Notes: a model not told the origin generated them from the sequence alone. Numbered from the stretch's first letter, positions 17,447-27,446 are shown. The stretch: 64,000 nucleotides of DNA from an uncultured bacterium (GCA_903824675.1 CAIJXV010000061.1:54482-118481), one strand, 5' to 3'. Numbers and translations: made by a program.

Positions 17447-20400
17447 TTAGGGAACTATCAGGATGCGGTAGAAGCGCTTGGTCCGCATCGTTGGTAAAGA
17501 CCCGGTTTTGGGAGGGCCCGTGTCGGTCCAGCGGGTCACCGCCCCGGTCGCTGTGAGGATGCCATCCTGGGCGGCACTCCAGCCATTGGACAGTGCCTCC
17601 GTCCACTCGATCCGGTAAGTCTGGCCCGAAACCGATTGCCACTCGACTCGAAACGGCATACCCGTCACCGCCAGACGCTGACATACGAAAGCGGATGAAC
17701 GCTCCTGCGGATCGGTACCGGCCAGATATTCCTGGAGATTGGATGCTCCGTCACCATCGAGATCTTCAGCGGCATCCTCGCTGAACGGGTTGAGCGCGTG
17801 CTCCAATTCCCATTCGTTGGGCAAGCCGTCGCCGTCGAGGTCCGGATCGAGATCGTTGGGGATCCCGTCGCCGTCGAGGTCGGCTTCGATTTGTCCCACC
17901 GCCTCAACATACACCGAGGTGCCGCTAACGGGAATAAGGGCCACGCCGTTGGCGACATTCACGAACGACACCGACCAGGTCGCGGTGGTATTGTTGAACG
18001 TCAACGGAAGTGCCCGCGTGACTTGCGCTTGGGCGACGGGACCCATAGGAAGGGAGACCTGACTGGTTCGGTTCGAGAGGTTCCAGACCACCCAAACCGA
18101 CTGGTTGGAGGCGTTGATGGCCTGCACCGCCAGGTTGCCGTCGGCCAGATCCCGCAAATTAAAGCGGGATGCCTTCTCCAAGGTGCGGATCATCTTCTGG
18201 TAGACATAAAAGGCTATGCGCCGATGGCCGTTCGTGTCGATGAGTGCGGCCCATTGGACGGCTTCCCCTTCAGAGGCTTTAGCTTCCAGGCGGGAGTAGA
18301 AAACATGATCGATTCCGGCGCCCAAGGCAAAGGGAAAGGCGTGCGCCAGGAAGAGTGCATTATCGGTGTCCGTACAGGTGAACCCTTTGTTCTTCCGGGC
18401 GGTATAAGTATCGGTGAAGTCGGCTTGCGAGAACCAGATTTCGCGGTCCGGCAGCGCTTCAGATAAAGCGATTGCCTGGAGATAGTCGGGGAGCCAGGCT
18501 ATCCCGGTCCAATAATTGGTGAGGTCCCATCCCTCATGGACCGAACAAGCATTGATGGCCCCCAAAGTGTCGGGATACGTCGTGAATAACGAGGTCAGAT
18601 AATTGGTGCCGGTGGGCGGCATATTCCGGAAGGAACCGCACAGAATCTCGATGTCGGGGTCTATGGTATGGGCCACCGCACTGGCGGCCGAGAGATACCC
18701 GTAGTAGAGATCCAGGCTGCACCCGGCCCAACGCCCGCTGTCAGGATCAAACTCATCGAAGATCTCCCATTGCCGCACCGGCAGGGTAAGCCCGGGCATA
18801 TCGCCGATACCGTCCCCATTATAGCGTTGCACATAAACCCCGACGGCCTGTGCAAAGGCAGCGACTGAGGGCCATTGACCCTCCTCGGAAATCCCATTCA
18901 CAACCGCATAGGTGCGGTAGCCGAGGGATTGGTTCGTACGGACTTGGGCATCGAAAGCGGCGAGGGGCAGCAAATTGGTGTTCTCAAACTGGGAGGCGGT
19001 GATCTCCACCGTGCCGCGCCGATACGAGGCGGCCAGTGCGACGAGGTTCGTCGGGTTAACGTTGTTGGTATCGGCAATCCCGAATCGTAGCCCGCTCGCC
19101 GGAGTCCCGGCAACCCGGACGAGGGACGGCAGACTGCTGGTCGACACGGCTTGACTGCAGGTGGCGAAGGCCACATTGGTGAGGAGGCCGGCGTAGGGGG
19201 CTCCGGATCCAACCGCCGCCTCAAAGCTCATCCGGACCGTTTCGCCCGGCCCCACGGTGCCGAGCGACCACGCCAGGGTGTGCGTGCCGGGGGTATACAC
19301 GCCGTTTGAACTGACGCTGTTGGCGACATAATTGAGAAGCGGGATGGGGAGTGTATCGGTGACAACGGTTCCCGTGGCGGTGCTCAGACCGAGGTTCTGC
19401 AAGATCAGCGTGTAGGGGATGATCTCGTTGGTCCCGGCGATCGAGCGGTAAGCGGTTTTCGTGAGGCGCAAAAAAACGCTGGAGGGGGGTGAATACAAAA
19501 CGACAAAAGTTCCTAGGGTCCTGGTGGGAGCACTTATCATTCCGGCCGCCGGGTCATACGTCCCGCCGAGATTTGTCCAACTGGACCCGTTAAAACACCA
19601 GAGGGTAGCGGATGGGTACCCATCGGCCAGCGGCAAACTGACGGTGGCATTGGTGGTCAGAATCTGGTTGGTTGGGGTAAAGGTGTAATAGGCGCTGAGG
19701 GCGATCCGGTTTGTCGGCTCGGGAAGGCGGTCGGGCAATCGGCTGGCGACATCGGCGCCGAGCGCCGCCGATGTCGCCAGCGCGTGAGCCGGCACCATCA
19801 GTTTGCCGCCCGCCTCGGTTTGAACACTACCGCCGTTGGTACTCATCGGTTCGACCCAGGCGAACGCCGTCAGTCCCTGCCCGAACCCGAGGGGAATTCC
19901 CCCGGCGGAGGATAAGCCCGACACATCCAGGGATAGACGGCAGCAGTTACCGGCCAGCCGCGGAAAGGCCGCAGGGTTGATGGTAAACGTATATTCGGTC
20001 TTGGATTCATTCCAGACCCCCAGGCCGATGCCGCGATTCTGAAGCGCCGCGATCGTGTCGGAAAAGCCGGTCCCGGTGGACTCATTGCGGAGGGCCAAGG
20101 CGTAGAGCAAGGCGTTCTGCTCAAGATCTTTTTGGGCCATTCCGGTGGCGGCGGGCCACGTCGCGGCGGTCATCTCGCATTCGCCCGTGTGGTTCGTCGA
20201 CATGGGCCGCGTGAAGCGCAGCGTGAGGGCGATCGGCGAGTTGGTGGAAACGGCTGAGCCCCAGCTGGGGATGACATTCGTGACATAGGGGCCCGGAGTC
20301 ACGATAGGGGTCTGCGGATGGCCCTGGTTTGCCAGACTATCCAGAATACAGGTCTGGCCGGGACCGAAGGTTTGTCGGTTCCCACCGCTCTCGTCCGCCA

Positions 20401-22252
20401 CCCACACGCGGCCCTCGCTCACCGAGATTTCAGTGCGAAAAAAAGGAGTAAACACCGGGTAGGATCCGGCCCCGAGATCCGTGAAGGTCAGGGTATCGAA
20501 ATCGAACACCCGTATTTGGCCCGCACCCGTACTGCCGCACCAGGAGACACATTGGCGGTCGGTAACGTCCCAGTTGCCCAGTGAGCTTTGCATGCCGGAG
20601 CCCAGCGAGGCATTGCCGAGGGTCCGCCCCTCCGCATCGTGGAGCAGGAGTTGGGTGTCGACGCCAAAGTTCTCGTAGTCCGTCACAAAGAGCGTGTTAC
20701 TGCCGTTCCAGGCCATGGAATCGGCCAGTTGCCGCGTGAGTTGCCAGGGCGTTCCGCCTGCGGAGTTGATGAGCCAGACGCCGCCTTCGTCGGTTTGGTA
20801 ATGGAAATTGCCATGGACATCGTACGTTGCCACGCTCCCCGTTGTCACCACCAGGGGGAAGCTCTGGGAGTTGATTCCCCGGTGGCCGTCGCTGGAGGCC
20901 AGCAGGATCGATTTAGACCCCGCCGTGAGATCGTGAGATTTGATCGGGCCATACCAGGCCCCCGCCTGCGGGGTCTGCCATCCGCTACTCTCCGGGAAGG
21001 CCATCCAGTTCCAGTTCGTCCCGGCGAGGTGCATTTCGCCAAACCCCTTGAAGCTCTCCAGGCAATTAAGAGTCTGCCCGTCCACCGTCGCCTTCAGGAG
21101 GATCGGGTTGAGGGAATTCTCATTGTCCCATTCCAGATAGAGTTCGCAGGGCCAGGCCGTGCGATTCGTATCGGTGGCGTTAACGATGGCGCTGAACCGC
21201 GTCCCGATCTTGCCGCTCCGAATGAACGCGATGTTGCCGTTGTTCAACCAGGAGGTGTTTTCCCCTCGATCATAGTCGGTATAAAGCCCCGGGAGTTCGA
21301 GAGTTTTCCATACCACGCTGGCACCTCCGCCGGAGACCGGGACCGTGCAAAGCTCTTTCTTCCGCAGCGAGAAATTATTCCGCTTGTACTCGTGGATGCG
21401 CTGGAAGCAGATCCGGCTGCCGTCGGGTGAGAAGGACGGCCCGGTATTCCGACGGGCCAGATAGGTGTAGTTCTCGATTCCCGTATCCTCGCCCAGCGAA
21501 CCGGCGCTGACCAACACCTGCGGATTGGCCCCATTCCCGTCAGCGACATAGAGATGGCAGAGGGTCTCGGCGGATCCCCACACTTCGTAGACCACTTTAC
21601 TGCCATCCCGCGAAAACGTGGACCGTCCGATCTGGCAGCCGGGTGGAGCCGTAATATAACGGGTGCGCTCGGTGCCGTCTTCGTACATCAACCAGAGATC
21701 GTTGTCCGGCACAAAGGCAATACGTTGGCGAGTCACTTGGGTGAACTCGGTGCCTTCAATTCCAATTACTCCCCGGGGCGATTGGAGTATGACCTGGGTC
21801 TCCATGGGTAAAAATTTATACAGAAACCGGCCCACCTGTTGCAGCAGACTCGGTTTCCGTTCCGCCATCGTCTGGTTTATGATCAGGCAGGTCTTCGACG
21901 GTATTTGAATCTCCGCGCCTCGGGCCACCAGGATCACCGCCCGGCCATTGGGCCCGGTCTTGACCGCATCTCCGATGCATAACTCCTCGCCCACTCGCAT
22001 CACACTCTGGTCAATCCACCGCGCCTGGACCATTAATTGCACGGGTAAACAGAGTTCATCCAGGCTACTTGAGCCGTACTGGTCGGGCCCGGTCGAGAGA
22101 ATCGGTCTGCGCAGGATCTTCCACACCTCCCCCTTGACGCTAAGCACCATGCCGACCGGGCAATCCTCGGTGTCGCGCCCGGACGATACCATCGGGAAAA
22201 CGGCGATTAAGAAGACACTCCAGCAATACACCAGTGAATAAGGAAGTCTCAT
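17447..22252 (-). CDS. Giant secreted multidomain protein (FecR, beta-propeller, DUF11, glycosidase-like, TSP3)
   Basis: 1601 residues. Parts in order, positions approximate: signal peptide 1-24; FecR-like beta domain 30-185 (AVKTGPNGRAVILVARGAEI, SPRGVIGIEGTEF); TolB/PD40 beta-propeller 185-640 (repeated FSPDGSRI, FSRDGSKVVYE); Big_5-like domain about 680-810; DUF11 repeat about 925-1040 (ENLG-type NLGLSTATGTVVTDTLP); glycosidase-like barrel about 1055-1420 (QWEIFDEFDPDSGRW, SVHEGWDLTNYW, REIWFSQADFTDTY); thrombospondin-3 calcium loops about 1455-1500 (DLDGDGIPNDLDPDLDGDG); C-terminal beta module typical of PVC secreted proteins. It is probably surface-exposed. The barrel keeps a Glu in DEFDPD near 1162, but a Gln stands where GH39-like enzymes often have the nucleophile Glu, so it may bind rather than cleave. 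The stand-alone FecR-like head suggests signalling or envelope attachment (inference). It has no clear operon partner. Confidence 0.85.
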   Translation of the reverse strand: MRLPYSLVYCWSVFLIAVFPMVSSGRDTEDCPVGMVLSVKGEVWKILRRPILSTGPDQYGSSSLDELCLPVQLMVQARWIDQSVMRVGEELCIGDAVKTGPNGRAVILVARGAEIQIPSKTCLIINQTMAERKPSLLQQVGRFLYKFLPMETQVILQSPRGVIGIEGTEFTQVTRQRIAFVPDNDLWLMYEDGTERTRYITAPPGCQIGRSTFSRDGSKVVYEVWGSAETLCHLYVADGNGANPQVLVSAGSLGEDTGIENYTYLARRNTGPSFSPDGSRICFQRIHEYKRNNFSLRKKELCTVPVSGGGASVVWKTLELPGLYTDYDRGENTSWLNNGNIAFIRSGKIGTRFSAIVNATDTNRTAWPCELYLEWDNENSLNPILLKATVDGQTLNCLESFKGFGEMHLAGTNWNWMAFPESSGWQTPQAGAWYGPIKSHDLTAGSKSILLASSDGHRGINSQSFPLVVTTGSVATYDVHGNFHYQTDEGGVWLINSAGGTPWQLTRQLADSMAWNGSNTLFVTDYENFGVDTQLLLHDAEGRTLGNASLGSGMQSSLGNWDVTDRQCVSWCGSTGAGQIRVFDFDTLTFTDLGAGSYPVFTPFFRTEISVSEGRVWVADESGGNRQTFGPGQTCILDSLANQGHPQTPIVTPGPYVTNVIPSWGSAVSTNSPIALTLRFTRPMSTNHTGECEMTAATWPAATGMAQKDLEQNALLYALALRNESTGTGFSDTIAALQNRGIGLGVWNESKTEYTFTINPAAFPRLAGNCCRLSLDVSGLSSAGGIPLGFGQGLTAFAWVEPMSTNGGSVQTEAGGKLMVPAHALATSAALGADVASRLPDRLPEPTNRIALSAYYTFTPTNQILTTNATVSLPLADGYPSATLWCFNGSSWTNLGGTYDPAAGMISAPTRTLGTFVVLYSPPSSVFLRLTKTAYRSIAGTNEIIPYTLILQNLGLSTATGTVVTDTLPIPLLNYVANSVSSNGVYTPGTHTLAWSLGTVGPGETVRMSFEAAVGSGAPYAGLLTNVAFATCSQAVSTSSLPSLVRVAGTPASGLRFGIADTNNVNPTNLVALAASYRRGTVEITASQFENTNLLPLAAFDAQVRTNQSLGYRTYAVVNGISEEGQWPSVAAFAQAVGVYVQRYNGDGIGDMPGLTLPVRQWEIFDEFDPDSGRWAGCSLDLYYGYLSAASAVAHTIDPDIEILCGSFRNMPPTGTNYLTSLFTTYPDTLGAINACSVHEGWDLTNYWTGIAWLPDYLQAIALSEALPDREIWFSQADFTDTYTARKNKGFTCTDTDNALFLAHAFPFALGAGIDHVFYSRLEAKASEGEAVQWAALIDTNGHRRIAFYVYQKMIRTLEKASRFNLRDLADGNLAVQAINASNQSVWVVWNLSNRTSQVSLPMGPVAQAQVTRALPLTFNNTTATWSVSFVNVANGVALIPVSGTSVYVEAVGQIEADLDGDGIPNDLDPDLDGDGLPNEWELEHALNPFSEDAAEDLDGDGASNLQEYLAGTDPQERSSAFVCQRLAVTGMPFRVEWQSVSGQTYRIEWTEALSNGWSAAQDGILTATGAVTRWTDTGPPKTGSLPTMRTKRFYRILIVP

Positions 22253-22630
22253 GGCAGGGCGCCCTGTTCGTTGTTCAATAAAGGATTCACGAAAGAATCC
22301 AAGGGGAACCTCGCATCGCTCGGTTGCTTTCAGACGGGGATAGCGACAACGATATAACCCTATTCTTTATATGCTGCCGCAACCGGACACCCCCCTCCCC
22401 ATCGCCTTATAATGTACTCCCCGATCTAAACCCCTACAATCTTTTTTGCTTGTAATCTCATGAATGACCTTCAAGTCAACCGGCGTTGTAACCCCGCGCC
22501 AATCCCCGGTTAAAACGGATCCCGATTGCATTTGCTCCGCAGTCCTTAAAATGAAGGAAGACGCCCCGTCTTTACGAAACGCATTATTAATCCTGGGAAG
22601 TCGGCCTCGTGCCGAAACCGGGAGTCGCTT
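22253..22630. other. Intergenic region, no gene recognised
   Basis: About 380 bp between two minus-strand genes. It must carry the promoter of the giant secreted protein near 22253-22330, but I see no convincing -35/-10 pair. An AACCGG...CCGGTT inverted pair (about 22478-22513) is the only structure noted. There is no frame with coding character. Confidence 0.5.
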
Positions 22631-23674
22631 TCACTGAGCGCGCGTCACTGGATCAGTTCGTGAGTGCCTGAGAAAAAAATCCAGAATCATCTCACTGGCG
22701 TTGATATCGCGACAAACCGGACCGATGATCCGGGGTTTCAAATACTGATTCCCGCCCGGCCAGGTATGCCCGCCACCGAGAATCTTTACCAAGATCACTT
22801 CGGATCCTTCCAGCCCACCCGGATACTCCTCTATTTCCACCGTCGCCCCGTCATCCGGGGTCGTGTCCTGGATTTTGATTTGTTTCGGCACTTGGCGACA
22901 ATGATTCTGAAGCCGAAAGGTTTCAATGGTTTCAGCGGTCGAATGAACTTTCCCCCGGCTCCGACCGAATCGGAATAGTCGAACATGCCCGCCCTGGAAG
23001 GGGACCAGCGGATCCTCAGTGCCATTGATCAGCATGACCGAGATGGGTCGTTTGGGCGTTTTTCCTGTCAAAGCGAGGGGGAACTGAGCCGCCACGGGGG
23101 CTATGGCGGCAATCGCCTCAGATACGTCCAGGGCCAGGCGTACCGACATAAACCCCCCGTTCGAAATCCCGGTGACATAAACGCGATGAGGATCGATGCC
23201 ATAGGTCTTCACCATGGCGTCGATGATCGCCGCGATGAACCCGACATCGTCGGGGGATGGCTTCCCGGCGCGCACTTCGCTGCGCCCGTCATTCCACTGT
23301 TTGCCGATGCCCTCCGGAAATACCAAAACGATGTTGCGCGAGTCAGCCGCTACAGTCAGGGATCCTTGCGTGGCATTTTCATCAAAATTCCGTCCGACTC
23401 CACCCCCCCCGTGCAGGGCAATCACTAATGGAGCCGGTTTATCCACGCTAAACCCCGGCGGCAGATGAATATGATAGGTCCGCTGCATCGTATCGTGGAC
23501 CATTGACACCGTGAGATAGCGGGATGGCCCGGTCTTGGATTCGTCATCAGCCGGACTGGCGAACAGACACCCACTCCCCAGCAACAGGCCCACCAGCCCC
23601 GCTTTTAACCGCCAGGACAGGTGCCTCCTCGGCGGCGCAGATCTCAGGACGAAAAAAACGATTCGCTTGAACAC
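22631..23674 (-). CDS. PHB-depolymerase/feruloyl-esterase family hydrolase
   Basis: A 347-residue alpha/beta hydrolase of the LpqC/esterase-PHB family. The N-terminal hydrophobic stretch GLVGLLLGSGCLFASP (about 28-43) is a signal peptide with a possible lipobox Cys. The oxyanion block is PLVIALHGGGGVGRNFDE. The nucleophile Ser is in VYVTGISNGGFMS near residue 168, the acid in INGTEDPLVPFQGG near 220, and the histidine in ILGGGHTWPGG near 305. It hydrolyses ester links in polymers such as polyhydroxybutyrate or feruloylated/acetylated plant polysaccharides, outside the cytoplasm. The GTG start is supported by AAGGAG upstream. It follows the MFS gene by 17 bp, so the two form an operon. Confidence 0.88.
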   Translation of the reverse strand: MFKRIVFFVLRSAPPRRHLSWRLKAGLVGLLLGSGCLFASPADDESKTGPSRYLTVSMVHDTMQRTYHIHLPPGFSVDKPAPLVIALHGGGGVGRNFDENATQGSLTVAADSRNIVLVFPEGIGKQWNDGRSEVRAGKPSPDDVGFIAAIIDAMVKTYGIDPHRVYVTGISNGGFMSVRLALDVSEAIAAIAPVAAQFPLALTGKTPKRPISVMLINGTEDPLVPFQGGHVRLFRFGRSRGKVHSTAETIETFRLQNHCRQVPKQIKIQDTTPDDGATVEIEEYPGGLEGSEVILVKILGGGHTWPGGNQYLKPRIIGPVCRDINASEMILDFFLRHSRTDPVTRAQ

Positions 23675-23691
23675 AACAACTCCTTGGGTCG

Positions 23692-25002
23692 TCAGGCGCC
23701 CCCCCTAGCCCCCTCTGTTGTCCGCGGTTCCCGAAATCGAAGTAACAGCGGCAGTGCCATTGCGCATAATCCGAGACAAACGATAAAGATCCAACGATAC
23801 GCCGCCATCGGATAAATCCAGGCGGTGGGTGTCCGCACGGCCTCATTCCGGTACAAATCCAAAATCAATCCCGACCCATTCGCCAGAACCGCAATCAGCA
23901 CGTAAAGCGCCCCATTCATAAAACCAACCGCTGTCCCCAAGGTCTCCGACGCAACCATTCCGGTCACTCCCGCGGTGTAGATCGGCCCCACAAAACTGGC
24001 CGCGGCCAACCCCAGATAGCAGGCTTTAACCCCCGTTGCGGAATGTAGCCCCGGACTCAAGGCCAACACCAGCCCCCCGCACGATATCGCCAACATAAAC
24101 CAACCGGTGATGAGAATCACCTTGAACCGGTTATGGCACAGCTTAAGGATGAACCCGGACAGCAGGGTACCCACCATCGAGATCAACAGCATGATGAACA
24201 TGAAAGCCGAAGAGTCCTGCGGCGTCATTTGGAAACAATCCGCCAGCAGTTTCTTGCCAATCGTCGCCTGGGCCACGAAATAAATGGCGAAGTTAACCGC
24301 ACACGCCGGCATGATCTTCCAGAGTTCGCGATTTCGCAAGACCTGCCCCATCAGGTGCTCCACCACCTGCGCCCGGGACGGAACCTCCAATAATTTCGCC
24401 CGCCGCAACACCCGCCACAACCCAACCGTCAGGACCGCCGTGATGAGCCCGGCCAGCAACAGGGCTCTGCGCCAACCCACGGCATGACTCAACGCCGCCA
24501 AGGGATAGGTCGCCGCCAGCCCGCCGAAAAAGCCCAGAAACTGGGCCAGGCTCAGCATGATGGCAAAATGCCGCGGCGCTGTGAGATGATTGATCCCTTT
24601 GACCAGGCAGATGAACAGCAAGCTCCCTCCAAACCCCACCAGGGCCCGGGCGCCGTATAACAGGAGCGGTTGATGACACAAGGGAAACACCAATGACCCG
24701 GCCGTTAGGGCCGCACTCCCGACTAGAAAAACCCGCCCAAATCCATGCCGGTCCGATAGCAATCCGACAAACAACTGCATCCCCCCGTAAACATACAGGT
24801 ACATGGCCCCCAGCAACGTCACCCCGCTGGCGGTTAGTCCGAGGTCGATCTGCAACTCGTCGAAGATCATGCCCGGTATGCCGATCCGCTGGAAATAGGC
24901 AAAGAAATAGAGGGAGGTCAAGCTGAGTAGAATGGGAAAAGCGGTCCGATACCGGGTCATAAAAACCCGGATCCGGTCGGGATACTCAGAACCGGCATTC
25001 AT
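23692..25002 (-). CDS. MFS transporter
   Basis: A 436-residue major-facilitator protein with twelve predicted helices. The conserved loop 2-3 motif is GLLSDRHGFGRVFLVG (GxxxDRxGxRR type) near residue 80, and a second-half equivalent is FILKLCHNRFKVILITG. The N-terminus FLAYFQRIGIPGM resembles members related to hexuronate/glycerol-phosphate transporters. The substrate is not deducible. It is in the inner membrane and co-transcribed with the downstream secreted esterase, suggesting uptake of the esterase product (inference). The ATG at 25002 is used. Upstream lies a palindromic element rather than a gene. Confidence 0.85.
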   Translation of the reverse strand: MNAGSEYPDRIRVFMTRYRTAFPILLSLTSLYFFAYFQRIGIPGMIFDELQIDLGLTASGVTLLGAMYLYVYGGMQLFVGLLSDRHGFGRVFLVGSAALTAGSLVFPLCHQPLLLYGARALVGFGGSLLFICLVKGINHLTAPRHFAIMLSLAQFLGFFGGLAATYPLAALSHAVGWRRALLLAGLITAVLTVGLWRVLRRAKLLEVPSRAQVVEHLMGQVLRNRELWKIMPACAVNFAIYFVAQATIGKKLLADCFQMTPQDSSAFMFIMLLISMVGTLLSGFILKLCHNRFKVILITGWFMLAISCGGLVLALSPGLHSATGVKACYLGLAAASFVGPIYTAGVTGMVASETLGTAVGFMNGALYVLIAVLANGSGLILDLYRNEAVRTPTAWIYPMAAYRWIFIVCLGLCAMALPLLLRFREPRTTEGARGGA

Positions 25003-25186
25003 ATCTTTAGGTACTCGTTATTCTGCTTCATCTGAATATTCCAACGATCCAACGGGATTGGAAGGGGGAGAATAATACGACCGAACCGGGGAAGCAAGCG
25101 AGGACCTCGCGTGGGGGTATGACAAATATCTTCGGTTACGCGGCAAAGGTGTGAACTCCGAAATCATCTCTTTTCTTGATTTTCTC

Positions 25187-25309
25187 TCACGCAAAGCCGC
25201 TGAGTTCGCCAAGGTCCTGATAGCCGCGCGAGGCACACGCCTGTATCTGGCGGGCTCGTCGCGCGTCCCTGCGCCTCTCACTCTTTGCGTACTCAGCGCC
25301 TTTGCGTGA
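25187..25309. repeat. Palindromic element with CACGCAAAGGCGCTGAG-type arms
   Basis: The left arm TCACGCAAAGCCGCTGAGTT at 25187-25214 is mirrored by ACTCAGCGCCTTTGCGTGA within 25283-25309, about 23 of 27 positions matching. The 68-bp centre carries CGCGCGAGGC and GTCGCGCG. There is no coding sequence or transposase. It separates the divergent MFS and unassigned hydrolase genes and fills most of the gap from 25003 to 25418. Confidence 0.6.
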
Positions 25310-25418
25310 AAACAATCCGACTCAAAGGCTATCTTCCGGCCAACTTTTGAGTTTAATTCGGCACCGCTACTCCTTATGATACGCAGGTTTGCACATTCCA
25401 TTCACCGGAGATCACGCC

Positions 25419-27446
25419 ATGGCTGCCAAAAAACCTGCCCGCCGTTCCGCCCATTATCACCTGCGCTTCCAAATCCTGCCCGGCCCACGCGTTGCCGCCG
25501 ATGCCCGCGCGCTGGCCGCCTTCTGCCGCTCTCACCGGATCGAAGAGGTGGTGCTCTTTTTCGCCGCTGAGGAATGGAATAACGGTCTGCTCTCCCGCCG
25601 CGAAGAGGATCGCTGGTTTAAGGCCGTGCGCACGGCCAAAACCATCCTCGATCGCGCGGGCATCGTCACCAGTCTCAATCCCTGGATGACCTCCCTGCAT
25701 TGCGACCGTGGCCGTACTTTCCCCAAAGACCGCCCTTTCACGCCCATGGTTTCTCCTCTCGGAGAAGTCGCCAAGGCGTGCGCCTCGTTCGACGATCCCC
25801 GCTGGCGCCGCTATGTCACCCGTCTCTACGGTCGCTTCGCCCGTCTCGGTTTCCGTGTCCTCTGGGTCGAGGATGATTTCCGCTTCCACAACCATGCCCC
25901 CCTCTTCTGGGGCGGGGGTTTCGAAAAGTCCATCCTTGACCGTTTTTCTAAAAGCCTGGGACGGAAAGTATCCCGGCCGGAATTGGTCCAGGCACTCCTG
26001 AAACCCGGTCGCCCCCACCCTTGGCGCAAACTCTGGATGGCGACCTGGCGCACCATCCACTTGGAGGTCGCCCGGGAATTGGCGAATGCCGTCGCCCGGA
26101 ATATGCCCGGTGAAACCTGCCTCGGACTGATGACCTCGGGTCCCGCCACCCATAGTGTCGAAGGCCGGCGCTGGAAAGATTTCTTCGCCGCCTTCAGCAT
26201 CAACGGAAAAGTTGCCCACCGGCCCCATTATGGTCCTTATATCGAAGCCGCCGGCCGGGAGAAACCCTTCTCCGTCATGATGCTCGACCTGCAAAAGCAA
26301 TTCCGACCCGCCGGGACCGAATCGGCACCCGAAGTCGAAAACTTTCCCTTCACCACCTGGGCCAAACCCGATGCCCAAACGTGGTCAGAAATGGCCTTGT
26401 GTAATTTCTTCGGGTCTGACGCTCTGCTTTTGGACGTTTTCCCGTTCTCCGGAAACCAACCCCTGAAGGATCCCGGCGTCTGCGCTTTGTTGAAGCAAAG
26501 CCGACCCAGCCTCGATTGGATTTCCGCCCGTTTCAGCCCCGACTGGCAAACGACCGGAGTCAGCTTGCCCTGGCGCGAAGACGCCGAGGAGCGGGTCCAT
26601 TTATCGCCTGGCGCCAATATGTACAACTTTCGATCCCTCCCCTTTCCCGGCGGGTTCTTCCACCTCAATTACGGCATCCCCACCTGTTTCCAATCCGGCC
26701 CGGTCAGTGCCTTGTTTGGACAGGTCGCCTCGGTCCTCGATGACGCACAAATTGACGATCTGCTTTCCCGGGGCCTGATTCTTGACGGGGAAAGTGCCCA
26801 AATTCTACAAAATCGGGGATTCGGCGACCTATTGGGCTGTGAAGTGCGCGCGATGGCTGACCGTGAATCTGAAACTTATGCCATCGAACAAGTCATTCGG
26901 TCGATTCCCGGTATCAGCCGGGGTTTCTATATGAATGCCAATCTGGTTCCCCAGATGGCCCGTATTCAACCTCACCGCGAAGCGGTGGAGTGGTCCACGA
27001 TTCTGCGGCCCGACCAAAGCCGCTTCGGCTCCGCGCTTTCCGTATTTAGAAACCGGCTGGGCGGGCGGGTGGTCACCTATGCCACCCCCAACCCGTCAGC
27101 CTTGGCCGGACATGACTGCCGCCGCCTGCTGGCTCAAGCGGCCGTCCGGTTTGCCGCGGGGGGCAAATGGGAGGCCGTAACCGTCCGCGGGGGGGCTTAT
27201 TTGATCCCCATCCTCTTCCGGCGCGGCTCAGCCACCCGTCTGGTCATCTATAATGGTGGAGTTGATCCGGCCGTTCCCGTCTGGGAAGGGAATAAAACCT
27301 GGGGACGTCCCTCCACCATCACGGTTCTCGCCCCCCTCGCCCAACCGCAATCCGCCCAAGCCCGGAAAATCGCCTCACCGGTAGGATCCGGGTGGACCTT
27401 GGATCGCCCCCTGCCCCATCACGGTTTTGCAGTTTGCGAATGGTGA
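25419..27446 (+). CDS. Uncharacterised glycoside-hydrolase-like (TIM-barrel) protein
   Basis: About 675 residues. I do not recognise a named family. The first 300 residues alternate strand and helix as in a TIM barrel: SHRIEEVVLFFAAEEWNNG, IVTSLNPWMTSLHCDR, FRVLWVEDDFRFHNHAPL (VEDDF at a strand end is a plausible carboxylate site) and CLGLMTSGPATHS. A middle domain contains VPVWE-like and GGAYLIPILF beta segments, and the C-terminus (about 560-675) looks beta-sandwich-like. No signal peptide is seen. It probably acts on sugars, judged from fold-like pattern and neighbours only. A TTG at 25389 is in frame, but GGAG before the ATG at 25419 favours the latter. A TTTAAT-17-TATGAT promoter lies at 25352-25380. 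Confidence 0.6.
   Translation: MAAKKPARRSAHYHLRFQILPGPRVAADARALAAFCRSHRIEEVVLFFAAEEWNNGLLSRREEDRWFKAVRTAKTILDRAGIVTSLNPWMTSLHCDRGRTFPKDRPFTPMVSPLGEVAKACASFDDPRWRRYVTRLYGRFARLGFRVLWVEDDFRFHNHAPLFWGGGFEKSILDRFSKSLGRKVSRPELVQALLKPGRPHPWRKLWMATWRTIHLEVARELANAVARNMPGETCLGLMTSGPATHSVEGRRWKDFFAAFSINGKVAHRPHYGPYIEAAGREKPFSVMMLDLQKQFRPAGTESAPEVENFPFTTWAKPDAQTWSEMALCNFFGSDALLLDVFPFSGNQPLKDPGVCALLKQSRPSLDWISARFSPDWQTTGVSLPWREDAEERVHLSPGANMYNFRSLPFPGGFFHLNYGIPTCFQSGPVSALFGQVASVLDDAQIDDLLSRGLILDGESAQILQNRGFGDLLGCEVRAMADRESETYAIEQVIRSIPGISRGFYMNANLVPQMARIQPHREAVEWSTILRPDQSRFGSALSVFRNRLGGRVVTYATPNPSALAGHDCRRLLAQAAVRFAAGGKWEAVTVRGGAYLIPILFRRGSATRLVIYNGGVDPAVPVWEGNKTWGRPSTITVLAPLAQPQSAQARKIASPVGSGWTLDRPLPHHGFAVCEW

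Noticed and set aside
25374..26378. 334-codon minus-strand frame
   Set aside because: It lies wholly opposite the unassigned hydrolase-like gene, which has the better start site and a longer frame; no motif seen.
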